Source of the DNA: a virus
IMG/VR virus record: IMGVR_UViG_3300030117_005808
Coordinates: 1 to 64,000 of that record
Strand: one strand, 5' to 3'
Length of the DNA: 64,000 bases
Part shown: positions 1-8,493 of the stretch, piece after piece
Layout: every line of letters starts with the position of its first letter
Position numbering within the stretch: position 1 is the first letter of the stretch
The notes under the pieces: generated by a model
Database searches by the model: none
The model's input: the letters and a program-made list of their open reading frames with translations, nothing else
What the model was told of the DNA's origin: nothing
Program-made: the position numbers and the translations under genes

Positions 1-225
1 CTCACGGCACACGAAGTAAAGACCATTCTGACCCGTGTTGGTGAGGGCACCAAGATTGTTTTGACAGGTGATATTGAACAAATTGATAACATATATGTTA
101 ACGAAATGTCATCCGGTTTGACGCACGCTGTTGAAAAAATGAAAGATCACGATATAACTGGCCATATTACACTCAAGAAGGGTGAAAGATCAAGAGTTGC
201 AACGTTAGCAGCTAAGATTTTATAG
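1..225 (+). CDS. phoH: PhoH-family ATPase, C-terminal fragment (5' end outside window)
   Basis: The window opens inside a gene; the frame from base 1 is open to a TAG at 223-225 and gives 74 residues. They carry LTAHEVKTILTRVGEGTKIV followed by LTGD and later KKGERS, which match the end of the PhoH/YlaK P-loop ATPase domain (family knowledge: an RNA-associated ATPase common in marine phages). The Walker A part lies outside the window, so activity cannot be judged. No terminator hairpin follows the stop; a promoter starts nine bases later, so the next genes are probably transcribed separately. Confidence 0.8.
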   Translation, partial: LTAHEVKTILTRVGEGTKIVLTGDIEQIDNIYVNEMSSGLTHAVEKMKDHDITGHITLKKGERSRVATLAAKIL

Positions 226-233
226 TTTTCTCC

Positions 234-262
234 TTGACAGAATACAAAATTGTGGTTATAAT
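234..262 (+). promoter_or_regulatory. sigma70-type promoter
   Basis: A consensus -35 box TTGACA (234-239) is followed after exactly 17 bases by a consensus -10 box TATAAT (257-262). It lies in the only gap in this part of the window, 22 bases before the ATG of the next gene, and AAGG at 271-274 can serve as the ribosome binding site. A perfect match in both boxes suggests recognition by the unmodified host RNA polymerase, as for early genes. It may drive the genes from 284 onward, perhaps into the glycan locus. Confidence 0.85.
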
Positions 263-283
263 ATAATATAAAGGATAAACATT

Positions 284-616
284 ATGCAAGTTGCTGATAG
301 AGAAAGTAAGGTCGCTAAAGAAAGTGAGATATATAAGAAGGTTACACCTGACTCACCAATGAAGGTCTGGCTTGTAGATTATGTTGGCGAAAAATTTCAA
401 CAAGAAATGATTCGGTTTAAAGCAGACACAGGAAAAGATTATGAATGGGATGGAAACATCACCGTTGAGATGATAGTTGATCTCATGGCCAAAGAGTTTC
501 CAGAATTTGTTATGGCTTTAGCAGAAGAAAATTTTATCAGAGGTTATCGTCAAGCCTTTGCTGATTTAGAGGCCGGCCAAGAAATGGTTAAAGCCGAGCA
601 AGATGGACAAAAATAG
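284..616 (+). CDS. hypothetical protein, 110 aa
   Basis: I do not recognise this family. The protein is acidic, probably mostly helical, with no signal peptide or membrane segment. The central part (residues about 20-95) contains WLVDYVGEKFQQEM and a C-terminal helix rich in Glu and Ala. The ATG at 284 sits just downstream of a strong promoter and an AAGG ribosome binding site, so it is likely expressed early. Its 3' end overlaps the next gene by 14 bases, which suggests translational coupling. No function is proposed. Confidence 0.75.
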   Translation: MQVADRESKVAKESEIYKKVTPDSPMKVWLVDYVGEKFQQEMIRFKADTGKDYEWDGNITVEMIVDLMAKEFPEFVMALAEENFIRGYRQAFADLEAGQEMVKAEQDGQK

Positions 617-1295
617 ACTTAATATAGAGGATATAATAAAAAAATCTCTGCTAGACCAAAAGGTTTTGCAGAAAGAACATCATTTGTTTGGAAAATTGTT
701 GTATGTTCAAGAGCCGTTCGCCGGCGCCGTAGATGTACAAAATGTCATAAATGAAATAGAACAGAATATTCCGCCCCACTTATTTGAAGAAATAGATACT
801 ATTATTGTTGGTTCTTTTGAAATTTTAGATAAAAGAGATTTAGAAGCTCTTTATAAAGATGGGGCCATATACATTAGCAGCAGAATAATCAGTAATAGGG
901 ACTTAATAGAAAATATTCTGCATGAAATGGCTCATTCTTTGGAAAATTCCATGGGGTATTATATTTATGCTGATGGAGTGCTACAATCTGAATTTTTAGC
1001 AAAAAGGCTAAGATTAAGGGATATGCTGGGGTCTGAAGAGCAAGAATATTATTATGATTTTTCTAATACCGAATACAAACTAGAGTTTGATGAATTTTTA
1101 TATCAAGATATAGGTTATCCAAAATTACGCTCTTTAACAAATGGGCTATTTCATACACCCTATGCTGTGACAAGTTTAAGAGAATATTGGGCCTCCGGTA
1201 TTGAGGATTATTTTCTTGGTGACAAAGAGTTGATCAAAAGAGTTAGTCCAGAACTATTTAGAAAAATAGAGGGAGTAATAACTCATGAGTACTAA
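603..1295 (+). CDS. putative HExxH metalloprotein, 230 aa
   Basis: Residues 107-111 read HEMAH within LIENILHEMAHSLE, the HExxH zinc-binding and catalytic signature of zincin metallopeptidases. A third ligand could be Glu129 or a later residue, but I cannot assign it. The protein has no signal peptide or membrane segment, so it would act in the cytoplasm or inside the particle. It overlaps its neighbours by 14 bases upstream and 11 bases downstream. The motif alone does not prove peptidase activity, and the substrate is unknown. Confidence 0.7.
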   Translation: MDKNRLNIEDIIKKSLLDQKVLQKEHHLFGKLLYVQEPFAGAVDVQNVINEIEQNIPPHLFEEIDTIIVGSFEILDKRDLEALYKDGAIYISSRIISNRDLIENILHEMAHSLENSMGYYIYADGVLQSEFLAKRLRLRDMLGSEEQEYYYDFSNTEYKLEFDEFLYQDIGYPKLRSLTNGLFHTPYAVTSLREYWASGIEDYFLGDKELIKRVSPELFRKIEGVITHEY

Positions 1296-1578
1296 AACAT
1301 TAAAAATAACACAAGATAAGGATGTGTTAGAGGTATATGTAAAGCTTGAAGAGAGAAATGATCGTCGTGGTATACCAAAGACGAGATTTGATACTCACGA
1401 TGTGGTGGAATTTTTAAGAGAAAAAAAAGTTGTTCATGGAAGATGCATACGCAAGGATACCCCAACACTTAAAAATTGGCACCCACAACTTTTAGAGGGA
1501 ACTTGGGTTTTTGAAAAAATCAAACAAAAACCACGACGTGCAAAAGTTACTACTAAAAAGAAAAACACGGGGGAATAA
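1285..1578 (+). CDS. hypothetical basic protein, 97 aa
   Basis: A small protein with a lysine-rich tail (residues about 80-97, PRRAKVTTKKKN), which may bind nucleic acid. I do not recognise the family. The start ATG overlaps the end of the HExxH gene and is preceded by a GGAG-containing stretch. The stop codon abuts the ATG of the nuclease gene at 1579, so the two are probably translated together. A role beside the nuclease is only guilt by association. Confidence 0.7.
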   Translation: MSTKTLKITQDKDVLEVYVKLEERNDRRGIPKTRFDTHDVVEFLREKKVVHGRCIRKDTPTLKNWHPQLLEGTWVFEKIKQKPRRAKVTTKKKNTGE

Positions 1579-2343
1579 ATGGCACATGTCTCTTATTCAG
1601 AGATAAAAACTTGGAACGAGTGCCCACACAAACACCGACTACAATATGTCGAAAAGATCGCAGGCTTCAAAGGCAATCTACACACTGCTTTTGGAACTGC
1701 GATCCACAGTGTTTGTGAACACGGGCTCTTAAACGAAGATCTAGACAGAGAGAAACACTTTCTGGAAGAGTTCGAAAAAGAGATCGTTTCATTAGAAAAG
1801 AAAGAAGTAGAGATCGACAAGACTTTGCGAGAGCAAATGATGGGCCAGTATGCGCCCATCGTTTCGTCGTTTCGTGAAGAACTTGACAACTACTTTGAGG
1901 ACTGTGAGGTTATTTCCACAGAAGAAATGCTTTACGAGGATATTGAAGGTCACGATTTGAAGTTTAAAGGCTTCATAGACCTCGTTGTCAAGACTAAAGA
2001 TGGCAAGTATCACATCCTTGACTGGAAGACTTGTGGATGGGGTTGGGACGCCAGAAAGAAGGCCGACAAGATCATCAACTACCAGTTGACCCTATACAAA
2101 GTATTTTGGGCTAAGAAACACAACATACCCTTAGATAAGGTTGAAACACATTTTGGGCTGCTCAAAAGAACAGCCAAAAAGAACAATACAGAGATTTTTC
2201 GAGTTACAAGCGGCAAAATAAAAGTAAAAAATGCCTTGACATTCCTCGAAAAAGCGGTTATTAATATAAAGAGAAAGATTTCTATTAAGAATAGATTATC
2301 TTGTAAATACTGTGATTTCTATAAAACAGAACATTGCAGATGA
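1579..2343 (+). CDS. RecB/Cas4-type PD-(D/E)XK nuclease, 254 aa
   Basis: The N-terminus has YSEIKTWNECPHKHRLQY, typical of the PD-(D/E)XK superfamily of RecB/AddB/Cas4 nucleases. It is followed by an HTAFGTAIH helix (about residues 35-43), FKGFIDLVV giving the catalytic Asp, and HILDWKT giving the D/E-x-K pair. The QLTLY motif follows. One Cys near the N-terminus (C15) and three at the C-terminus (C242, C245, C253) match the layout of the Fe-S cluster in AddB and Cas4 (family knowledge). It probably acts as a single-strand exonuclease in phage recombination or replication. GGGGG before the ATG is a good ribosome binding site. No CRISPR array or cas1 is nearby. Confidence 0.85.
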   Translation: MAHVSYSEIKTWNECPHKHRLQYVEKIAGFKGNLHTAFGTAIHSVCEHGLLNEDLDREKHFLEEFEKEIVSLEKKEVEIDKTLREQMMGQYAPIVSSFREELDNYFEDCEVISTEEMLYEDIEGHDLKFKGFIDLVVKTKDGKYHILDWKTCGWGWDARKKADKIINYQLTLYKVFWAKKHNIPLDKVETHFGLLKRTAKKNNTEIFRVTSGKIKVKNALTFLEKAVINIKRKISIKNRLSCKYCDFYKTEHCR

Positions 2344-2350
2344 GGTTTAA

Positions 2351-3619
2351 ATGAGTGATAAGAAAACGATCCTTGTAATAGCGGATCACCCACTTGCCCC
2401 TTCGGGCGTTGGAACACAAACAAGAAATTTTATTGAGACATTAATATTAACAGGACAATATAGATTTATTTGTTTTGGCGGCGCTATTAAACACCCTAAC
2501 TATGAGCCGCAATACATTACCGATGATAGATGGGAAGAAAAAGATTGGATTGTATATCCAGTGGATGGATACGGTTCGGCAGAATCGATTCGATCAATTT
2601 TGTGGACAGAGAAGCCAGATTTACTTTGGTTTATGACGGATCCACGTTTTTATCCATGGTTGTGGCAAATTGAAAACGAGGTTAGGCCCCTTGTTCCAAT
2701 GGTATACTATCATGTTTGGGATAATTATCCTCCACCAAAATATAATGCCAAGTGGTATCGTTCAACAGATGTAATTGCATCAATTTCTAAAGTTACTTAC
2801 GATATTGTATCAAAAGTAGCACCAGAGGTGGAAAATCATTATATTCCTCATGCAGTAAATGCTGAAATCTATAGAAAAATTGATTCTGAAAATGTACAAA
2901 AGTTTATTGATGATAGTTTTCCAAACCATAATGGCAGAACAGTATTTTTCTGGAATAATAGAAACGCACGGCGTAAACACTCCGGAACCCTGCTTCATTG
3001 GTTTAATAACTTTGCTGAGGAGGTGGGTCCTGAAAATGTTTGTTTAATAATGCATACGGACCCAAAAGACCCAAATGGTCAAGATCTAAATGAGTTGATT
3101 GAAGATCTGGGCATGACGGATGGTCGAGTTGTGTTATCCACAAATAAGATGCCAGCAGAAGGCCTTTCGATGATGTATAATATGGCTGATTGTACTGTTA
3201 ATATATCAGATGCTGAGGGGTTTGGTTTAGCTACACTTGAATCGTTATCTTGTGGAACGCCCATCATTGTAAATATGACTGGCGGCTTACAAGAGCAAGT
3301 TACGGATGGTGAAAATTGGTTTGGTATTGGTATCGAGCCAACTGCAAAAGCACTCATTGGTTCACAAACAGTTCCGTACATATATGAAGACAGAATCAGT
3401 GAAGAAGATTTTATAAATGCTATGAAGAAATTTTATAACATGTCTAAAGAGGAAAGAGAAAAAATGGGAGATTTAGGCATGGAGCATGTAAGAAAAAATT
3501 ACAGTTATGAAAAGTTTCAAAAAAGTTGGATTGATTTGATTGAAGATATTCTTGAAAGACTAGGTTCTTGGGAAACCAGAAAGGGTTATAAAGCGTGGTC
3601 GCTTAAGGAGGTATCATGA
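2351..3619 (+). CDS. glycosyltransferase, GT4-like (GT-B fold), 422 aa
   Basis: First gene of the glycan locus. An N-terminal Rossmann half begins with a glycine-rich loop PSGVGTQTRNF (about residues 17-27). The C-terminal half carries the E-x7-E signature in EGFGLATLESLSCGTPIIV, with E289 and E297 expected to contact the donor nucleotide sugar. The length is normal for GT4. It would transfer a hexose from an NDP-sugar to a growing glycan in the cytoplasm. GAGG precedes the ATG, and the gene overlaps the next by four bases. Donor and acceptor cannot be inferred. Confidence 0.88.
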   Translation: MSDKKTILVIADHPLAPSGVGTQTRNFIETLILTGQYRFICFGGAIKHPNYEPQYITDDRWEEKDWIVYPVDGYGSAESIRSILWTEKPDLLWFMTDPRFYPWLWQIENEVRPLVPMVYYHVWDNYPPPKYNAKWYRSTDVIASISKVTYDIVSKVAPEVENHYIPHAVNAEIYRKIDSENVQKFIDDSFPNHNGRTVFFWNNRNARRKHSGTLLHWFNNFAEEVGPENVCLIMHTDPKDPNGQDLNELIEDLGMTDGRVVLSTNKMPAEGLSMMYNMADCTVNISDAEGFGLATLESLSCGTPIIVNMTGGLQEQVTDGENWFGIGIEPTAKALIGSQTVPYIYEDRISEEDFINAMKKFYNMSKEEREKMGDLGMEHVRKNYSYEKFQKSWIDLIEDILERLGSWETRKGYKAWSLKEVS

Positions 3620-5571
3620 AGAAAATATTAGTTAGAGGCCCAGTGTTATCACAATCTGGATATGGGGAACATACTCGATTTGTTCTACGCGCCTTACGTT
3701 TGCAAGAATCTGAGCTAGATATTCATATTCTTCCAACTGGCTGGGGCGAGACTGGCTGGCTAGCGATCAACGATGAAGAAAGAGAATGGATTGATTCTAG
3801 AGTAGCTGCCGGCGCAGCACACTTGCAGCAAAAACTATCATATGATATTTCTGTTCAAGTCACTATCCCTAATGAGTGGCAAAAACTTGCACCTATTAAT
3901 ATTGGAGTTACAGCAGGAATCGAAACTAATAAAGTTTCTCCAACTTGGCTTGAAATGTGTAATATTATGGATAAAATTATTACTATTTCAGAACACTCTA
4001 AAAACGGTTTTGTAGCGACCGAATATCATGGTCATAATAAACAAACTGGCGCCCCTATGCATCTAAAGTGTAACGTGCCTGTTGAAGTAGCTGGGTATCC
4101 CGTAAAAGATCACAAACCTGTTGAAATATCGCTGGAGCTTGATTATGATTTTAACTACTTGGCTATTTCTCAGTGGGGTCCGAGAAAGAATATGGACAAA
4201 CTTATTAAATGGTTTGTAGAAGAAAATCATGATCAAGAGGTTGGGCTTATTATAAAAACGAGTCTTAAAAACAATTCTGTGGTGGATAGAGAATACATCG
4301 AACAGGTCGTATTGCAATCAATACCAAAGGTGGAAGATCGCAAATGTAAAATATATCTTTTGCACGGTGACATGTCTGAATCTGAGATTCATTCACTTTA
4401 TTTGCACCCAAAGGTTAAGGCACTTGTATCTTTAACCCACGGGGAGGGTTTCGGACTTCCTTTATTCGAAGCTGCATATAGTGGAATACCAGTTATCGCA
4501 CCCGGATGGTCAGGGCAAACAGATTTTTTATATGCTCCAACTAAGAACAACTCAAAGAAAAACAAGAATAAACGTAAAGCATACTTTGCTGATGTGGACT
4601 ACACGCTTGGACCTATTGAAGAACATGCAGTTTGGCCGGGTGTTCTAGAAAAAGAGACAATGTGGTGTTACCCAACAGAGGGTTCGTTCAAAATGAGGCT
4701 ACGTCAGGTTAGAAAAAGTTACAATAAGTGGCTTACTAAGGCGAAGCATCTTCAAGAGTGGGTTCACAAAGAGTTTAGCTGGGATAAAAAGCATAAAGAA
4801 CTCTCTTTTATGATCAATACACCAGATCCTGCACTAACCTTTTCATCTGATAAACTTCCAAAAATCTCTATTATTACTTCTGTATATAATGGTGATGAGT
4901 TCATTCGCTCATTCTTAGAAGACATCACAAGTCAAACTATTTTTGAAGATAAGTGCGAGCTTATTCTAATAAATGCTAACTCACCGGGCAATGAAGAATG
5001 GGCCATTCAAGAGTACATGGAAAAATATCCTAATAATATTATTTATAAGCGCCTTGAAGAGGATCCCGGCATTTATGGAGTATGGAATATGGGTGTTGAG
5101 ATGGCCTCTGGAGAGTACTTAACAAATGCCAACCTAGATGACAGGAAAGCTGTTAACTCTCTTGAGAGACACGCCAGAGAACTCTATACGAATGATGGTG
5201 TTGATCTGGTATATGCGGACATGGCAATTACGGACCGGCCCAATGAAACATTTAAAAATAATAACTCAGAGGGACGACAATATAACTTCCCAGAGTTTAG
5301 TTTTGATAATTTAAAAATGACAAATATGCCGCATGCATCACCTATGTGGCGCAAAAGTTATCATGATAAATACGGACTTTTTGATGATAAATATAAATCT
5401 GCTGGTGATTGGGAACTTTGGCTTAGAGGGGCATCTCAAGGAAGCAAATTTAAAAAGATTAATTCTATTTTAGGTCTGTATTATTTCAATCCCACAGGTA
5501 TCTCGACCAACCCAGAGAACTTTAGCTGGAAAAGAAAAGAAGAAAAAGAGGTTTTTGAAAAATATCAATGA
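3616..5571 (+). CDS. two-domain glycosyltransferase, GT4-like plus GT2, 651 aa
   Basis: Two catalytic domains are fused. The N-terminal about 400 residues are GT4-like, with the E-x7-E motif in HGEGFGLPLFEAAYSG (E277, E285). From residue 415 a GT2 (GT-A) domain starts at PKISIITSVYNG, with the metal-binding acidic pair NLDD (D508, D509) and a C-terminal WELWLRGA stretch typical of GT2 enzymes. One polypeptide may therefore add two sugars in succession. GGAGG at 3606-3610 is a strong ribosome binding site, and the ATG overlaps the previous stop. Confidence 0.88.
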   Translation: MKKILVRGPVLSQSGYGEHTRFVLRALRLQESELDIHILPTGWGETGWLAINDEEREWIDSRVAAGAAHLQQKLSYDISVQVTIPNEWQKLAPINIGVTAGIETNKVSPTWLEMCNIMDKIITISEHSKNGFVATEYHGHNKQTGAPMHLKCNVPVEVAGYPVKDHKPVEISLELDYDFNYLAISQWGPRKNMDKLIKWFVEENHDQEVGLIIKTSLKNNSVVDREYIEQVVLQSIPKVEDRKCKIYLLHGDMSESEIHSLYLHPKVKALVSLTHGEGFGLPLFEAAYSGIPVIAPGWSGQTDFLYAPTKNNSKKNKNKRKAYFADVDYTLGPIEEHAVWPGVLEKETMWCYPTEGSFKMRLRQVRKSYNKWLTKAKHLQEWVHKEFSWDKKHKELSFMINTPDPALTFSSDKLPKISIITSVYNGDEFIRSFLEDITSQTIFEDKCELILINANSPGNEEWAIQEYMEKYPNNIIYKRLEEDPGIYGVWNMGVEMASGEYLTNANLDDRKAVNSLERHARELYTNDGVDLVYADMAITDRPNETFKNNNSEGRQYNFPEFSFDNLKMTNMPHASPMWRKSYHDKYGLFDDKYKSAGDWELWLRGASQGSKFKKINSILGLYYFNPTGISTNPENFSWKRKEEKEVFEKYQ

Positions 5572-6233
5572 AACTGATTACTTTCTCCCTCTGGGGGCAA
5601 GATCCAAAATATTTGATTGGAGCGATTCGAAACGCGGAACTGGCAAAACAGATTTACCCAGATTGGCGTTGTAGGTTTTATGTTGGGCAGAGTGTACCAA
5701 GTCAAATTATTATACAGCTTGAAAGTTTCGATAATGTAGAAGTTATACAAAGACCCGAGTTTGGAGACTGGAGGGGCATGTTTTGGAGATTTTTGCCCGC
5801 ATCTGAAGAAGGTGTTGATGTCATGATATCAAGAGACACGGATTCCAGACTGAACATTAGAGAGAAAGCTGCCGTCGATGAGTGGTTAGCATCTGATAAA
5901 AAGCTTCATATTATGCGAGACCACCCTCACCATGGTTATCCAATCTTGGGAGGCATGTGGGGTGCTAAAAAAAGTGCCATAGAAAATATTGAGTATTTGA
6001 TAAATAACTTTGCACAAGAAGATGCTTACGGCACCGACTACAAATTTTTTGCTGAGTTAATTTTTCCAAAGCTAGAACCGGATAGTGTCATGATCCATGA
6101 CGAATTTTTTGGTGGACAGCCATTCCCAACAGAACGTGATGGATTGCAGTTTGTTGGTCAAGTTTTTGACGAAAATGAGGTAACAGTTTCAGAGCATGAT
6201 AAAGCTTTGCAGAGGTACTATGAAAATAGATAG
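5568..6233 (+). CDS. putative GT-A fold transferase, 221 aa
   Basis: The sequence begins MKLITFSLWGQDPKY and has a D-x-D-like motif SRDTDSR at residues 88-94 (D90, D92), as expected for a metal-dependent nucleotide-sugar transferase. A conserved-looking GGMWGAKK segment follows around residue 128. I do not recognise a numbered GT family. It starts in an ATGA overlap with the two-domain glycosyltransferase. The neighbours and motif support a sugar-transfer role, but the substrate is unknown. Confidence 0.7.
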   Translation: MKLITFSLWGQDPKYLIGAIRNAELAKQIYPDWRCRFYVGQSVPSQIIIQLESFDNVEVIQRPEFGDWRGMFWRFLPASEEGVDVMISRDTDSRLNIREKAAVDEWLASDKKLHIMRDHPHHGYPILGGMWGAKKSAIENIEYLINNFAQEDAYGTDYKFFAELIFPKLEPDSVMIHDEFFGGQPFPTERDGLQFVGQVFDENEVTVSEHDKALQRYYENR

Positions 6234-6969
6234 AGCTATAATGGCCACAGATGCGAATCCAGATTATTATAAGTTTTGGCCTACTGTTGCAAAAAGATGG
6301 ATTAGTTGGGGAATCACACCTACGCTATTTGTTATAAGTAAAGATAAGTTGGACATTGACTCGTCTTTGGGACATGTCGTATATGTGGACCCAGTGTCTG
6401 ACGTATCTACAGCACATCAAGCTCAAATTATTAGACTTTTCGCAGCGGCACATTTTAAAAATGATGTTTGCATTATCTCTGACATTGATATGATGCCCCT
6501 ACAAAGAGAATATTTTATAGAGTCTTGCGAGCCGTATAAGGATGATAAGCTAGTAGTTTATTCATCGGATGCTTATCTGCCGGGTGATCCAGCATATCCA
6601 GCATATCCAATGTGCTATCTTTGTTCAAGTGGCAAAACCTTTTATGATATAATAGGTGGAGACTTGGATACTTTTTCTAAACTTGTAAAGGAGTGGGTAT
6701 CTTATGGTCACGGTTGGCATACGGATGAGAAAGTCTTCTTCCAAAAACTCATGGATTGGCAAAAGCAAAATATAAAAACTGTTTTTTTGAGAAGAGGCTT
6801 TAATGTTAGCAATCACCCTATTACAATAGCGCGTATTGATCGTAGTAATGGTTCGGATTGTCGTATGGATCTTTTAGAAAAAAACTATTATGTAGATTAT
6901 CACATGCCAAGACCTTATGATAAATATAACGAAACTATAGACACAATTTACGAAAAGACCAAGGCCTAA
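6220..6969 (+). CDS. putative GT-A fold transferase, 249 aa
   Basis: A candidate nucleotide-diphospho-sugar transferase: ISDIDMMPL (D88, D90 counted from the chosen start) is a D-x-D motif on a predicted strand end, and a DYHMPRPYDKYN segment lies near the C-terminus. I chose the ATG at 6220 over the in-frame ATG at 6196 because AGAGG at 6211-6215 gives it a ribosome binding site. The gene overlaps the previous one by 14 bases. The family is not otherwise recognised. Confidence 0.7.
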   Translation: MKIDRAIMATDANPDYYKFWPTVAKRWISWGITPTLFVISKDKLDIDSSLGHVVYVDPVSDVSTAHQAQIIRLFAAAHFKNDVCIISDIDMMPLQREYFIESCEPYKDDKLVVYSSDAYLPGDPAYPAYPMCYLCSSGKTFYDIIGGDLDTFSKLVKEWVSYGHGWHTDEKVFFQKLMDWQKQNIKTVFLRRGFNVSNHPITIARIDRSNGSDCRMDLLEKNYYVDYHMPRPYDKYNETIDTIYEKTKA

Positions 6970-6973
6970 ACAT

Positions 6974-7774
6974 ATGAACCTGACGCAAGATTCATATCCA
7001 TATCTCACTGGAATGGGACTTAGAAATAGGTGTCATATGGTTTTTGATGAGTTTCATAAAGATGAAGCTGACAAAATTAAGCACGATGGACAAGTTATTT
7101 TTATAAAAACTGATTTGGTTCCCATGTTTTTTACACGCATTATGCCAAGAATCAACCGGAGTGTTGTTATAATAACACATAATAGTGCTCTTGGTATTGG
7201 TGAAAGATACAAGAAGTATCTAGATGATCCAAGGGTCATAAAATGGTACGCACAAAATGCAAATTTTAATCACCCAAAGCTGTGTTCGGTGCCTTTGGGT
7301 ATAGCAAATGCGCGTTGGCCACATGGAGATATATCTGAGATTAAAAAAGCTAATGAGGCAAAGAATAAAAAAGATCACTTAGTGTATATGAATTTTGATC
7401 TAAAAACAAATATTACAGAGCGAACAAAAGTGTATGATATGTTTAAGGACAAAGACTATGTTCTAAAGGGTGAAAGAAAACCATTTGGTGAATATTTAAA
7501 GGATCTCGCTAGATGCAAATATACTTTATCACCTCCCGGCGCAGGAATAGATTGTCATCGTATATGGGAATCAGTAGCTGTGGGCACGGTGCCCATAGTT
7601 CAGGATTGTCATAATATTTCCTTTCATAAAGATATGCCAATAATGATCATTGACGACTGGGGCAAGCTGACTGAGGAATATTTATCAAATAAATATGATA
7701 ACTTTACTAGTAATAAATATAGTTCTAGGGCTATAATGATCGATTATTGGTCCAAAAAAATAGGTTTATTATGA
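6974..7774 (+). CDS. exostosin/GT47-like glycosyltransferase, 266 aa
   Basis: The C-terminal half contains the segment SPPGAGIDCHRIWES (residues 186-200), followed by VAVGTVPIV. A glycine-rich loop, Arg/His and a Glu before a Val-Pro strand are the donor-binding pattern of exostosin-like GT-B transferases. The N-terminal half has alternating strands such as VVIITHNSALG. No transmembrane anchor is present, so it would act in the cytoplasm. The start has AAGG 10 bases upstream. The GT47-like assignment is by motif only. Confidence 0.65.
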   Translation: MNLTQDSYPYLTGMGLRNRCHMVFDEFHKDEADKIKHDGQVIFIKTDLVPMFFTRIMPRINRSVVIITHNSALGIGERYKKYLDDPRVIKWYAQNANFNHPKLCSVPLGIANARWPHGDISEIKKANEAKNKKDHLVYMNFDLKTNITERTKVYDMFKDKDYVLKGERKPFGEYLKDLARCKYTLSPPGAGIDCHRIWESVAVGTVPIVQDCHNISFHKDMPIMIIDDWGKLTEEYLSNKYDNFTSNKYSSRAIMIDYWSKKIGLL

Positions 7775-8493
7775 AAACAGCCATTTGTTTTACGGGTACT
7801 TGCAGAAGCTTACAACACACACACAAAAATATAAAAGAAAAACTCATAGACCCTTTTGGTGAATGCGATGTGTTTATGCTGGTGGCAAAAAATCCAGACT
7901 CTGAAAAGGCAAATACTTATTTTGGAAATCTTCCACAATTGAAGACGTTGTTAGTAGAGGATGAACCAGAATATGATGTGAGTAAACTTAACTTTAAGCC
8001 TAACTGGCCCTCTGGTAAACTTAGTTCTAAACAAGTATATATTAAGATGATTGAGTCAAGAAAACGCTGTGATGAAGTGTTATCTCTCTATGAGGAGAAA
8101 AGCGACATGACTTACGACAGGGTTATCTTTTCGCGCTTGGATGTTAAATATTTTAACAATGTTTCTAAAATTATAGCTGATCTACCGTTATCTAATCTCT
8201 ATGTGCCTGATTTTCACAATAGCTTTGGTGGAGTGATTGATGGATATAATGATAGATTTGCTGTTTCTGATAGAAAAAATATGAAAACGTATTTTAAAAT
8301 TCCTGATAGCATCGCAGATTTCCAGAGTGCTGGAGGAGAGCTTCACGCGGAAACGCTTTTAAAATGGCACCTCACTAAGAGTAGGGTGCCAGTTGATCAG
8401 GTGCCAGTTAGGTTTACTAGGGTAAGACCCTCGGGCAAAGAAATGGATCTTAGAATAGAAAGTCAAATTAACTGGTCTTTGGGGGATACATAA
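7771..8493 (+). CDS. putative glycosyltransferase-like protein, 240 aa
   Basis: The protein starts MKTAICFTGTCRSL, with a Gly-Thr-Cys-Arg loop seen in several uncharacterised GT-A-like proteins from surface-glycan loci. Residues about 120-130 carry VIFSRLDVKYF, a candidate S-x-x-D-x acidic metal site. I prefer the ATG at 7771, which forms an ATGA overlap with the preceding stop, to an upstream in-frame start at 7747 that would overlap more. The specific reaction is unknown. Confidence 0.62.
   Translation: MKTAICFTGTCRSLQHTHKNIKEKLIDPFGECDVFMLVAKNPDSEKANTYFGNLPQLKTLLVEDEPEYDVSKLNFKPNWPSGKLSSKQVYIKMIESRKRCDEVLSLYEEKSDMTYDRVIFSRLDVKYFNNVSKIIADLPLSNLYVPDFHNSFGGVIDGYNDRFAVSDRKNMKTYFKIPDSIADFQSAGGELHAETLLKWHLTKSRVPVDQVPVRFTRVRPSGKEMDLRIESQINWSLGDT

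Noticed and set aside
1579-2343. The four-Cys nuclease as part of a CRISPR system (Cas4)
   Set aside because: There are no repeats, cas1 or cas2 in the window; the RecB/AddB-like nucleases of phages share the same motifs.
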